64,000 nt of DNA from Metaphire vulgaris (Eukaryota > Annelida > Clitellata > Crassiclitellata > Megascolecidae): NCBI GenBank assembly GCA_018105865.1, contig CM030842.1, positions 13,910,867-13,974,866 of the forward strand. The letters run 5' to 3'. The translations under genes and the position numbers were made by a program. Every line of letters starts with the position of its first letter. The stretch's first letter is position 1. The notes beneath the pieces are model-generated. The model saw only the letters and a program-made list of their open reading frames with translations. It was not told where the DNA came from and made no database searches. Below, one piece after another: positions 39,654-64,000 of the stretch.

Positions 39654-41209
39654 CACAACTGACATTGGTACACACATGAATAGAGAGAGGTGAGTATTTT
39701 TGCAGTACAACATCATGAGCACCTCTGTTAATTTCCAGTTTAGTCCATCACAAGAAATGTTTATATTGCTTCTACATGAATTCAGCAAATATAATAATAA
39801 TAATAACGATGCTGGTTCACTAGAATTACCAACAGATTCTTACAAAACGCACCTGGTTTCCAAGCACCGTGCAGTAGTTTGTGTTGCCACGAGTCTCCCA
39901 AACTCTCAGGGTGCTCATACTTTCTAGTGGCCAGTGGAACCGCACCTTTCAACGAAATTATCGCAGATATTTCGAGCACGTCAATACACATCAAGCAAAA
40001 AGTCAAACTTATATTTAAAAAATTAAACATAATTTGGGTATGTGCATGTATGTAAGTACAAACAGACAAGGGAGGCGGGCGCTACCATCAGGGGGTATAA
40101 CTATGATTAAACCTACTCAGAGTAACAAACATGCTATAGGAGTATCCAGAACAATCTCTATGGTCAATGATCTATGCCCACAAAAATCTTATATTAAAAA
40201 AATTAAACATAAAGAAATTATCATAGAAAAAAGGTAACACTGTGCAAGAGCGAGTCAAACTTGTTTAACGTTTCTATGTATGATCCAACAAACATTCAAA
40301 GTTCCGTTACAGGGTTCGAGTCTATGGTGTGTGACCTTCTGTCAAATGTTCTATAGCTCCACAGATGATTTGAAACCTTATGTTACAGAAAAATAACAAA
40401 CAAGTCTCGCCAAAGCCATCTTATGCAGTGATGTTATCAATGACCCCAAGGACGAGGATAAGGACACTGACTCTCTATGAGGACAAGGACTTCAAATTTG
40501 TCCTTAAGGAGTCCTTAAGGACAAGGACCAGGACAAGAAACATCACTGATTTTATGTTATGTTCAATGGCAAAAGTTACTCAGGCAACAAACAAATTGTC
40601 AAATTAATAGACAACAATGGTTTCTATGGTTTCTGCCCACCAGTGGGCGGAGCAACCGGACCTTGTTGGTAAACACTATACCCCTATAGTTATAATCCAT
40701 AAACTTTAACATGCTTAGGTACTTTTTGAAGACTAACACTATACCTTTTCTAATCCAGTACTTTAGCCATGCAATGAGATTGATGTTTCGTCGAGGATAC
40801 AGGTGAAAGAACTTTCCATAGACCAGATCTTTGGTGAGATGGGAAACTCTTGAAATCAGCTGCTCAGCAGAAATGCCTGGAAATACAAAATGCAAACTGA
40901 GCTTCTGAGGTCTAAAATTTCCAAGTTTTGATCACAAAAAGTGCATATCAAAAGTTTTTTAAAGTAACACACAAATGTTGTAGTAGAGACACTTCAAGTG
41001 ACATGTTTCAATTCCATGGAACCATGACTTTACAAGACGCCGTGCACCTCTATGACTCATCTCCCTTGTCAGAAGGCCATCTCTCTTAACCACTTAACCG
41101 TGTATTTAACTATAACTCAATGTAAAATGGACGGATATATCCGGGATCCCCAGTTAAGGGGTTAAACAGTTAAAATACAACACTTGGACAGATAGATGCA
41201 CATGGGCCA

Positions 41210-41256
<47 letters not shown>

Positions 41257-42399
41257 ACATATTAGCAAGGCAAAGTGAAAAACAATTATAGAAAACTTCC
41301 ACTCAAAGAAGTAAGGCTACTTTCGCTCACTCCAAAGCATGAGTTCAGTGTGGCCTGCAAACACAAACAATTGGGGTAGAAAAGTGACCCAAATTTGCTA
41401 TGAGAACCCTCTGGACAAAAAAATCTAGATACAAAGTATGCACATAATTTAATATCAGGGTGACTAAATATAAATTTTATTTTTATACATACTAGAAACT
41501 TAAAACTTCACGATTGAATTAAATCGAGAGGACCAGAATAATGCATAAAATGCAAATATTATGACCAACCAACCGGCTGTGCTGCACGATATCAGATAGT
41601 TGGGCAAAGAGGCTTTCTCTGCCAAACCATTTGCAGGAAACAGGTCGCATGCACACGGAGCGAAGTCATTTATGCCCAGAAGACACTTTAAGTTCAAAAC
41701 AAAATTCAAAACATTAGAACAACACAAAAGGGTTGCACGGACTTCTGATTAACACAAAATATTCTGAATGTAGCTTATAAAAAGAAATTGCTAACATGGT
41801 TGACTTCACGTGAGGCTAGTTCTAGTTAGTGGCAGTTTTATGGCCCTCTTTTTTTGAAATCACTTAAAACTCATCTTTTTATGTATGCAGCAATCATAGC
41901 GGGAGCATTTTTGACTGATTTTTCAGAAGAGGCGCTATACAAATATTCTATTACATTACAGTACAAGTAGGGTGCTAACATTGTCCAAAGTAATAACCAT
42001 GTAGATTATAATTAATGCAACTAATAATAACAAGCAATTTGCGCTGTGATTTGTCTAAATTCTGAAAAATTCCATAACTCTCAAACTAAATTTCATTAGT
42101 AAACTTCTATAGCACCATTTCAGTAATGCACTAGGAACCAGTTGATGGTTGCTCGGGAGTTGAATTGTAATCCCCGTTGTCAAATTCAAGAAGTTAAGTC
42201 ACTACCTGAAAATGTGATTAAGCATTCTAAGAATACAGTAGACCCCATAATAATCAGTTCATTATGGTCAGCTCTAACTGCATAAAAAAGTGACCACAGA
42301 CACAATATCTTTTTACCAGCTGAAGGTTAAAATACTAACTGATTTTGACAACCAACGGCTATGTTTCTAATCATTCAAGTCAGTATTTCTAACACGTCA

Positions 42400-42437
<38 letters not shown>

Positions 42438-42736
42438 CCATTTCTTACCAGAAGACAGCTAACTGGGCAGGCTCTGCAGGCCACGACCAAACCTGACTTC
42501 AAAATGTCATTTTCTGGTCTTGCAAGGTTCGCGTCGCATGCCGTTAAATCACACACGACGTCCCTCTTAGAAGAGAAAGCAACAAAACATAGCATTACTG
42601 AATCATCTAGCAATTGAAGCCAGAGAATTCAACTGAATCACAAACTTTGCTTCACAGTCAAAGCTTCATAATTGACAGCATTCACACAAATAAATAATCC
42701 AGAAACTATCTTATCAGACACTTACTGGAATATGAT

Positions 42737-42770
<34 letters not shown>

Positions 42771-45700
42771 GCACACAAACACACAACCATAGAATGTATA
42801 GAATAACTACCGGTATGTAGTGAAGCAAATATCTTGGCCAAGTGCGTAACATAATGCCACAATAGCACCACTCCTCTATGAAGTATTCAAACAATACAAT
42901 CGTCAGGAAAAGTGAAGAAGTTATATAACAAAATGATTTTCAATGCATACATCCCATTAATAGAATGAGTCATATATAGTCTGCATGCATGCATGCAAGG
43001 GTTATAATCTTTAAGAACCGGTTAAAATCATGCACAATCAAAAATCCTGCATATGCTCACAAGTATATAGGTGACACCCTAAATCAGAAACTCAACACCC
43101 ATAACTCACCATCTCATTGCCAAATCTGCAGTGATGTCCATTCTTGTTACGACGATGAGCGCGACAGTTCATCCCTTCCGTGAAGTCGTCGTCTTTTTCC
43201 TCTTCGCTCAATGACCTAAAAACAGCCATAGCAAATGCATTAGAAAATTGAATTTCAGAACGACACAGATATAAATAATGTAAGACAAAGAAGTATCTCT
43301 TCAAAATATGAAATCAAATAAATTCACCAGGTACTAGACTACATAATAACAGTGTGATCAAAACATAAAGATAAGAACTCCAATAAAAACACTTGTATAA
43401 ATCAATAGGTAAATGTGAAATCAATGGTTACAACTGTTCAAATTACTTATGCAGACTAGAAGCACTGTCTAAACGTCAAGAAACAACATTTAAATAATAG
43501 AATTATTCTAGTGTCATTTTTTTTCCTTGAAGACAAAAGAAATATCTTAAACCCTCAAAGAGATCATGGCATTTTATATGATAAACCCTGCAAAAAATTG
43601 CAACAATTGCCCAATTTTAAATAATATAATTATTATTAGAACCCAATTTTAAGTCAATTCAAAACAACTGTCATTATCAGCTTAGATATACTAATCAAAT
43701 AAAGCCATCCTATGCATAACAAGAATTAATAAAAAAACTTTGCAGCATATGCTGGTCCATATGTTTGATGGGATTTTCTGCCAAATGTACAGTAATAAAC
43801 TCACACTGTTTACAAAAAAATAAAAAGGAAACTTCTTACTCTAACCTTTTAGTCAATTATACTTGACTATAGGGTGGTGCAAAACAACTGAACTATATTA
43901 AATGCAAACCTAAATGTGACTAGTCCGGTTTTTTTGCACCACCCTGTAAATAGGTGTCAAGATTGATTAATATCAACTCATTGTGTATGTTGTGCCCTTA
44001 AGAAGAATGAATATGTATGTAAGTATGTATGTATGTATGTATGTATGTATGTACTACTAAGTATGTATGCATGCATATATGTATCTATGGTGCTACTCTC
44101 TGTGTTTGCAATATTGTACCATTGTCACCCTGTGACAATTAATTTCCATTAACCAATTTTCAAATATCATGACAGACTAAAAGCACGTCCTTTGCCCAAG
44201 GACATCAACGAATGACTTGTTGGGGAAATAAACTCGAAAATTATTAATTGCTAACATTGGCCTTTTCATTGCATAGGTCAAAGCAAATGGATTCCACATA
44301 CAGGAGTGAGAATCAGACCTTGTATAAATTAACTTTCACGCTGACGGTTTATTCTGGAAATGATTTACCAAACGTCGACTTTATAAAAATCACAGCACAG
44401 CAAAAAAACACTTGTAATACGGAAAGCAATCACTTACAGCGACTTCACGCATGTTGCAATCTTCTTTCTGTGCGAAAATTCTGATCCAACAATGGGCGGC
44501 TGATCCGCCCTGTAACGACTACTGGAATCTACATTTCTGACCACCAGACAACTGCCCCCCAAACAGTTCCTGGTTCTTCGGGAATCCAACTGCAGCGAAA
44601 TCGGACGACTCTTCAAAAACTGTGTGGAATAGAGACTGTTTTCTGACAGAGCACTCGTCACTGTTTCGCTCCGTGCATCATTCCTGCTACGGCCGTCGGT
44701 CCTGGAAAAAGACTGGAAATCCAGAGGATCTGCGTCGAGCAGACCCTGGCAGCTGAAGCGTCTGTTGTTCATCTGCGCAAGAAAAGATTCTTCTGATGTC
44801 GCATCTTTCCGGGACCGTTCTGTGTCGTACGGCCTGTTTACCGGAGAGCCAATAGATTCGGCATTTGAAATTCCAGTTCCGTCAAAACTAGCTGACATTC
44901 TCTGACAGTCGGAGCTACGTTGTCGATGGTGCGGGTCTCTCGAACGGCCGAGACCCAAAGGACAACAAGAGTCGCCATCGTCGATCGCCGCATCATTATG
45001 CAAATGTTTTGTCCACGGCAGACCCGATGATCTGTCGGAGTTAGGACCTGTCCCCCAGGCAAAAAACTTCTCGATGACGTGCTTCGAACTTGTCTGGTTC
45101 ATGTTTTTCAACAGATCGTTGCAAGACTTGCAGTTGCAGCGCGTTTCCGAGACCGATTCCGCCGGCCATGGCGGATCGTCTCTTCCGTCCCCGCCGTTGT
45201 GGTCCAAACTCTCGGAGGCAACAAGGCATTCTGGACCATGAGAGCACTTATTGACCCTTAAAGGCAGCTGGTTTAAGCATTCCGGTGACGACATCACAGA
45301 CGACGCGACTGCCTCATCTTCCGTACTCAGTGGCGACATCGGCGGGACAGAAGGCGTACCGCAACTCAAGTCCGACGTCAAGCTCGTTGCCGAAGTCAAA
45401 GACGGAAGTTGACTGCTCACGGCGTCACTGTCAGACCATCGCCAACACTTGCCCTGATTGCCGGCTGCATCCTTGTCAAAGTTCAGAGAACCGCTCTGAC
45501 TTAAACGAGTGGATCGGTAAAACACCGCTCCAAGATCACCGGTCAGGTTATTTTGGAGACCTCCAGCTGCTCTTCCAATCTGGCTCAAATTGTTCACCTC
45601 CTCGGAGCCAAAAATCCGCTTCTTTACCGCCTCCGAAATGCCCACGTCATCGTGAACGTGAACTGAAGCTGGATCTTGCAGAAAATAAGGATCAACTTTT

Positions 45701-46583
45701 CCCATTTCCGACCTCTCGCCTGTCGTGACGCCGGCTGTCAATTCTTCGAACAACGACATCACCGAGTCGTTTGACCTTGACTTGAACTCCAACGAACTGC
45801 TACGATTCTGAGGAATATCAGCCTCGATAAAATCACCGATATCGTCGACGCTTCCACCGCCCGCTGCACCAAAATCCATTTCAAACGACAGATGGACACC
45901 AGCCTCCCTCTCACTGACCAACTCAGCAGCCATGCTGTCATGCGACTCCATATAAGCATCTGCTTCTTCCGTATAGCCTGCATCAAACTGATTCCCAGTG
46001 TTATTATGCCCCAATAAATCGTTACGCACAGACGTGGATGATGACTCGGTGTTACCTGGCAAATACCTGGACAATGGTTGAACATTATTTGAACTTCTAC
46101 AGAAACTGTAAGCCAGAGGGAATGGAACATCGCCAGGTGTTGGACTGCGACCGTTTGTCGGCAGCAGCACCCTGTGCTTCACCTTCTCTGCAAGGCCGTT
46201 CTCTTTGACGCAAGAATCCAGAGCGTGCCTACGACTTGCATTCAAGAACGCATGGCTTCCCGGAATGAAGTCGCTGCAGGTGGAATGATTCTGGGATGAA
46301 CAAGGAACTGGAAAAGAACTCGAAGAAGCACAGTACTGCTCATCGACAGGTCCCTCGAGGCCAGAATAGCCCGCCCATCTGCTTCCAGAAAGTTCGCGCT
46401 CATTCCGGCGAAACGCAACAAACTGAACAAAACGGCTGCTTCCGAGGCCCGGCTCATCACCTTCAGCGCCAGTTTCGTCATCGTACATGAGTCTGTCGGC
46501 ACGCCGGGTCACAGATTTTGACACGTTGCGACTGCCTGAATGCTGCCGCTGCTGCTGTTTATCCTCTGATGACTCGTTCATGG
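37922..46583 (-). CDS. Unrecognised gene, 8 exons, protein of about 1,055 residues
   Basis: Exons in transcript order: 44438-46583 (ATG at 46579-46581), 43110-43215, 42449-42565, 41574-41685, 40745-40876, 39853-39945, 38953-39126, 37922-38211 (TGA at 37922). Phases agree at all seven junctions. About 715 N-terminal residues are Ser/Asp/Gly/Asn rich, without obvious domains or membrane segments. Then comes a Cys/His cluster (MNCRAHRRNKNGHHC, RDVVCDLTACD, VACRACPVSCLL, CACDLF), then an ordered-looking C-terminal half: ISRVSHLTKDLVYGKFFHLY, NLIAWLKYWIRKGAVPLAT, DSWQHKLLHGAW, VVSRWHDDCDLNVL, MNVLGQVVNILREERL, GYRPQLTSHIVVPTHF, SGVTLYI. The C-terminal half has the look of a conserved enzyme-like domain, but I cannot name the family. 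Introns 4 to 7 are all phase 1. The exon 1 acceptor lies 2 bp before the ATG, so an upstream non-coding exon is expected. Confidence 0.78.
38275..38640. repeat. Direct duplication, unit 1
   Basis: Shares about 350 bp with 40235-40610 in the same orientation, including cactgtgcaagagcgagtca and gttccgttacagggttcga. Lies in the last intron (between exons 38953-39126 and 37922-38211). Confidence 0.85.
38426..38567. mobile_element. Short element with CAGTGATGTTA ends
   Basis: Perfect 12-bp inverted ends CAGTGATGTTAA/TTAACATCACTG; flanks atcttatg and attttatg (7 of 8). Interior of GGAC/AGGAC repeats. Present in both duplication units (other copy 40426-40548), so it was inserted before the duplication. 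Confidence 0.75.
40235..40610. repeat. Direct duplication, unit 2
   Basis: Partner of 38275-38640, in the intron between exons 40745-40876 and 39853-39945. Confidence 0.85.
41086..41165. mobile_element. TTAA mini-element, 80-bp copy
   Basis: Starts ttaaccacttaac and ends gttaaggggttaa, TTAA at both edges, same core as the other copies. In an intron of the unrecognised gene. Confidence 0.85.
41574..41685 (-). CDS. Exon 4 of the unrecognised gene, with an open read-through
   Basis: 37 codons from CLLGINDF to NYLISCSTA. The donor is G|GTTGGTTGGTC, phase 1. If unspliced, the frame continues with the hydrophobic WLVIIFAFYALFW and stops after SIVKF. The spliced form is preferred because the next exon fits only phase 1. 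Confidence 0.6.
41840..41960 (+). mobile_element. LINE 3' tail remnant
   Basis: Ends with aggcgctatacaaatattct and an ATTACA-type tail, comparable to other LINE 3' ends in the window (17690, 56135). Coding capacity lost. Confidence 0.45.
43871..43944. mobile_element. 74-bp palindromic element, AGGGTGGTGCAAAA ends
   Basis: Perfect 14-bp inverted ends AGGGTGGTGCAAAA/TTTTGCACCACCCT. Short and non-coding; mariner/Tc-like non-autonomous elements look like this (inference). In an intron of the unrecognised gene. Confidence 0.75.
44438..46583 (-). CDS. Large first coding exon of the unrecognised gene
   Basis: Acceptor gtgttag then cc and ATG in a fair start context, opening MNESSEDKQQQRQHSGSRNV. 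714 codons without a stop, donor gtaagt in phase 2. Composition suggests disorder. Pieces worth noting: DPYFLQDPASVHVHDD, an RCNCKSCNDLLKNMN cysteine motif at about three quarters of its length, and Ser-rich flanks. Opposite-strand frames across it are shadows. Confidence 0.85.
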
Positions 46584-48158
46584 CTAACACAATGAAAAAT
46601 TGAGCATCAGTGAAATTATCATATATTTACAAACACCAAAGTCACCCAAAACTAATTGCAGTATTTAACAATTTTCAGAAACACTAATTAACTACACGGT
46701 GTGTTTTAGAATTTTTTCCTATAGTCACTCTTTCACCTTTCATGGACTAAAGGTGAACAAAGAAATATTAGACCAATAAGGTTTACCCAGAGTCAGCACC
46801 ACTCTTAAATGTGGGCTAAAGACATAATGTAACACAATAACTTGACAAAGTAAAAGTGCAGACCAGTAGCTAAAGCCAAAAGACTTCAACCTGATTCGTA
46901 AAGATAAGATCTGTCATGGTGCAAGCAAAGCATCAAAGTCTGACCAATCATATCTCACATAAATGCTACATTGATATATCTATGTGCTTGATATTCTAAT
47001 CTCTAGTTTGCAGTCCTATTGGCAAGTTTCAGCAGTGTTGAAATGCTTGTGTTCCCAGTATAAATAATTAATTTCTGAAGGACCATGTCGGCAAATGAAT
47101 GTGATACCAACTATCAAACAACACTACACATTTCACCAATTGGATATTAATTCTCCACTAGCTGCACTGGCTGTCAACAACTCCACTGTTACCGCTGTAG
47201 CTGCATAGACGAGAGCTACCTAGTTACATAGTCTGATTCTTTTCATTGTAATATATTAGACTACAAATTAATGTTTTATAATTAATTAAGAGCATAATAG
47301 ATCTCAAAACTGTTACTACACTTTTCAAGTTTATCATAACCACCCCAGGAGTAGACCTCGTTATTTGCCCAGCTACAGCGGTAACAGCGAATCTATCGAC
47401 CCAATCGACACTGTGTAACTAATCGAGAATTATACCGCTGATTGGGCACGCTTACATCGTGTCGGGAAATTGTCTAGCTACCACTTAATAACGCGGTTTT
47501 AGAAAACAACTGGTGCTATAGTAGTTCATAATTATTATTTTAAAAATTATACCTAAGAAAAGTTGAAGAATCAAAAATATCGTACAAACCGTAGGCTTAT
47601 CTATCTCATGCCATCTGGTAAAGCAGTGCAAAAATATATCTCCCGTAATTTTGCGTTAAGACAATCGCCTCAAAACGGTCAAAACATAAAACAAAACCGA
47701 TCTTCATCTTTTTTCGACGATTGTCTGAGACTCCTATGTTATTGATTCTTGTTCAGAGCTCTTTTGTGGCACGCTGGTTCCTTGTTTTACTTGCTAAGCA
47801 TTCTACGCAATCTTGAATCTGCGTCGTCTTCAGATGCCGTTTGTTTATACGTTGACGACTATGGACTTCCATTTATCTCTGTTGTTCCGACTTGTTCGCA
47901 GATTGTAAGTTATAATTCTGTAGTTATCCTCTTACGTTAATCAGTAAACTACTGGTATATGCCATGCTTTGTTTTCAACTTTTCCAGTGGGTACCAGATT
48001 TCTATTTCGTTCTTCCTCATTATATGTCCAAAAATTTGAAGTTGTCTTGTACGTACAGCTGTATTGTTCTGCAGCTTCAAGCATTATCATCGTGCCTTTA
48101 GAAGGCTGCAATAGTTGCTGATCCTTGTGCAATGTGCAACCTGATAGGCTAGCACAAG

Positions 48159-48298
48159 CTGCGTTTTATCCAAGTCTATTATGGGAGGTCCCCCCTAAAA
48201 AAATTCTGCAGTTACAATTTTTTGCTTTGAACCGTGTCTTTTCCCCTCCAGCCAAGTCAATCCCCCTCCCCAAGGTCTGGGGCCTGGATAAAACACTG
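48159..48298. mobile_element. Non-autonomous DNA element, TTTTATC family (copy 4)
   Basis: Starts ctgcgttttatccaagtc and ends GGCCTGGATAAAACACTG. agcacaag on both sides (8-bp duplication). Confidence 0.82.
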
Positions 48299-49225
48299 AG
48301 CACAAGTTCTAATCAGAAGTGGTTCTATCGGCTGGAGTTTCGGTCTCAACTCGGTTTAGAAAGTCCTGGTCTCGGTCTTTGGTTGTCTTGTTCTTGGTTG
48401 TTCATACAGCACCAGATTGTCAAAAACAGTAAAATTGGCATATACAGTCATGACTTTCGTCTGATGAAAAAGCAAAACCGCTTCAAGCTTCACAATGTGT
48501 GTGGAAAGGCCAGTTAAGTTCTTGTGACAAAGAAATAATGGAAAAGACAAACCATAAAAAAGCAAGAGAGAATTCCAACGAAAAATAAATTTATTCTGGT
48601 TAAGAAATATTAATTAATACAGATAATCATCACTGCATTGACGTTTCAAACATTTACGTAAGATTTCACATACTGTATTTAGAATATACAGTATGAACAA
48701 TACAAGTGCAACAGTAAATGCATTCGTAACATGAGTTGACCAACAATGAATAGAATCTATAATAAACAAACAATGGAGAACATGCTTTGCAACACTTCTA
48801 GCATAACAATGAATTTAAATTTTCGTCACGAACATCGTACTTTAGTATCATTGCTATTATATCATCGTTATTATTATTGAGACAATTTCTATAGCACTGT
48901 CATGACGGTGAGTCAAGTGCTCTTTCATAAACCCTGACCCACGCAAGAACAGTGAGACAATAGACCTGAATTCTGAATGAATTCAGTTGACATCTAATGG
49001 TTGATTTCGACGTGTACGTAACCAAGTATTCCTTAGCAGACATGAAAAGTTATCTACAATTACAATAATTTGCTGAGCCAATAACCTTTGGACATGTACG
49101 CAGATCTGCACAGATGCAAATTATCGTTCCCGAAACACACACACAAAAAAACAGCAATTAATACAAGATAATAGGACGAACATAGTCACACGTCTATTGG
49201 GCAGAACAGCAACTGAACCAAAATA

Positions 49226-49300
49226 ACGTGGCACTGAACAAATTAACATTTTCAGCTCAGATGAGCTGAAAATGTTATTCTGTCGAGTGCCACGTCATTT
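49226..49300. repeat. Strong hairpin, 15-bp perfect stem
   Basis: aacattttcagctca at 49245-49259 pairs perfectly with 49262-49276 across a 2-base loop. An outer pair aacgtggcact / agtgccacgt extends the palindrome. The phrase gccacgtcattttcagag is then partly repeated (about 49290-49335). Could be a small TIR element or a structured 3'-UTR feature of the USP16/45-like gene. Confidence 0.6.
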
Positions 49301-49446
49301 TCAGAGTTTTGTCGGGCACCACGTCATTTTCAGAGACTTTCAAGAGAATTTGTGCTGCAAATTATAAACTTTTGCAAGCTTCGAAAATACAGGTGAAGGC
49401 AGCTGAATCCGAAAACAGAAATATAATTCAAAGACAATATAGCTGG

Positions 49447-49706
49447 CAGTGGCGTATTTAGGGGGTATGCTCTTGATCCATAGCATACCCCTTTGGTCTT
49501 TGGTCCTTCCCTTCGGTTGCACTTAAACACTGCTAGACCGACGATTGAACTTAACTCAGTTGTAATAAATTTACGGTTAAGTACTTTACAGGTAGTATTA
49601 TTAACAAACTTAAACTGTATGTTATTGCAGAACATAGAATAAGAGTTATTTTTCGAACTTTTTAAATTTCAGCCTACCCCTTTAAGCCTTTCTAAATACG
49701 CCCATG
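49447..49706. mobile_element. Non-autonomous DNA element with GGCGTATTTA ends
   Basis: Starts CAGTGGCGTATTTAGG, ends CTAAATACGCCCATG (near-inverted). atagctgg on both sides (8-bp duplication). It begins 57 bp after the stop codon of the USP16/45-like gene in transcript direction, so it probably lies in that gene's 3' UTR. Confidence 0.8.
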
Positions 49707-49762
49707 ATAGCTGGAGCAACCAAGAATTTTTTAAAAGGCTCTTCCTAGTAACACGTATTTCG

Positions 49763-63933
<14,171 letters not shown>

Positions 63934-63969
63934 CTGTATATATATACACACATACATAATTATATATGT

Positions 63970-64000
<31 letters not shown>
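63970..64000. repeat. GA microsatellite at the window edge
   Basis: Runs off the right edge; total length unknown. Confidence 0.9.

Larger units (their letters stand above)
46584..49446. other. Intergenic interval between the unrecognised gene and the USP16/45-like gene
   Basis: Should contain the promoter and a 5' non-coding exon of the minus-strand gene to the left and the 3' UTR of the USP16/45-like gene to the right. I see no coding exon. It contains the element at 48159-48298 and a hairpin at 49226-49300. Confidence 0.5.

Noticed and set aside
45285..45728. Plus- and minus-strand frames inside 44.4-46.6 kb
   Set aside because: Shadows of the single 714-codon minus-strand exon, which has consistent splice signals.

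Overview
Eukaryotic (metazoan) nuclear DNA. There are no prokaryotic operons or CRISPR arrays. Coding sequence lies in short exons with GT-AG boundaries, separated by introns full of microsatellites, short terminal-inverted-repeat elements and decayed non-LTR retrotransposons. Gene content and repeat style suggest a marine invertebrate, perhaps a non-vertebrate deuterostome, but the species cannot be named from the sequence alone. Many long open frames of single amino acids (Asn, Ile, Ser, His, Leu-Ser) are microsatellite translations, not genes.

I reconstructed four multi-exon genes by checking splice sites, phases and protein motifs. (1) Plus strand, about 8.6-25.4 kb: a USP53/USP54-type deubiquitinase whose catalytic domain is complete from Cys box to His box. 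(2) Minus strand, about 33.0-26.0 kb: a PDZ protein of the synaptopodin-2 type, convergent with gene 1 and with its stop codon about 550 bp away. (3) Minus strand, 46.6-37.9 kb: an 8-exon gene for a protein of about 1,055 residues that I do not recognise. (4) Minus strand, 63.9-49.8 kb and continuing off the right edge: a USP16/USP45-type deubiquitinase, 14 exons. A possible first coding exon of a fifth gene sits at 2.0 kb on the minus strand.

Layout: 1-8.6 kb is repeat-rich flank with a CpG-rich promoter-like patch at 2.0-2.5 kb and a nested transposon complex at 3.7-5.2 kb. 8.6-25.4 kb is gene 1, with a CR1/L2-like LINE, a CpG-rich island and an inverted pair of repeats in its introns. 26-33 kb is gene 2. 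33-37.9 kb is a repeat-rich gap. 37.9-46.6 kb is gene 3. 46.6-49.4 kb is intergenic. 49.8-64 kb is gene 4.

The most interesting point is linkage. In human, SYNPO2 lies near USP53 (4q26) and SYNPO2L near USP54 (10q22), so this adjacency looks like a neighbourhood older than the vertebrate genome duplications. Also notable are the unknown gene 3 with its symmetric phase-1 exon block; about a dozen non-autonomous DNA elements with CAGTG/CAGGG ends and recognisable 8-9 bp target duplications; an 80-bp TTAA-bounded element in six copies; and a LINE fragment with a 5' inversion typical of twin priming.
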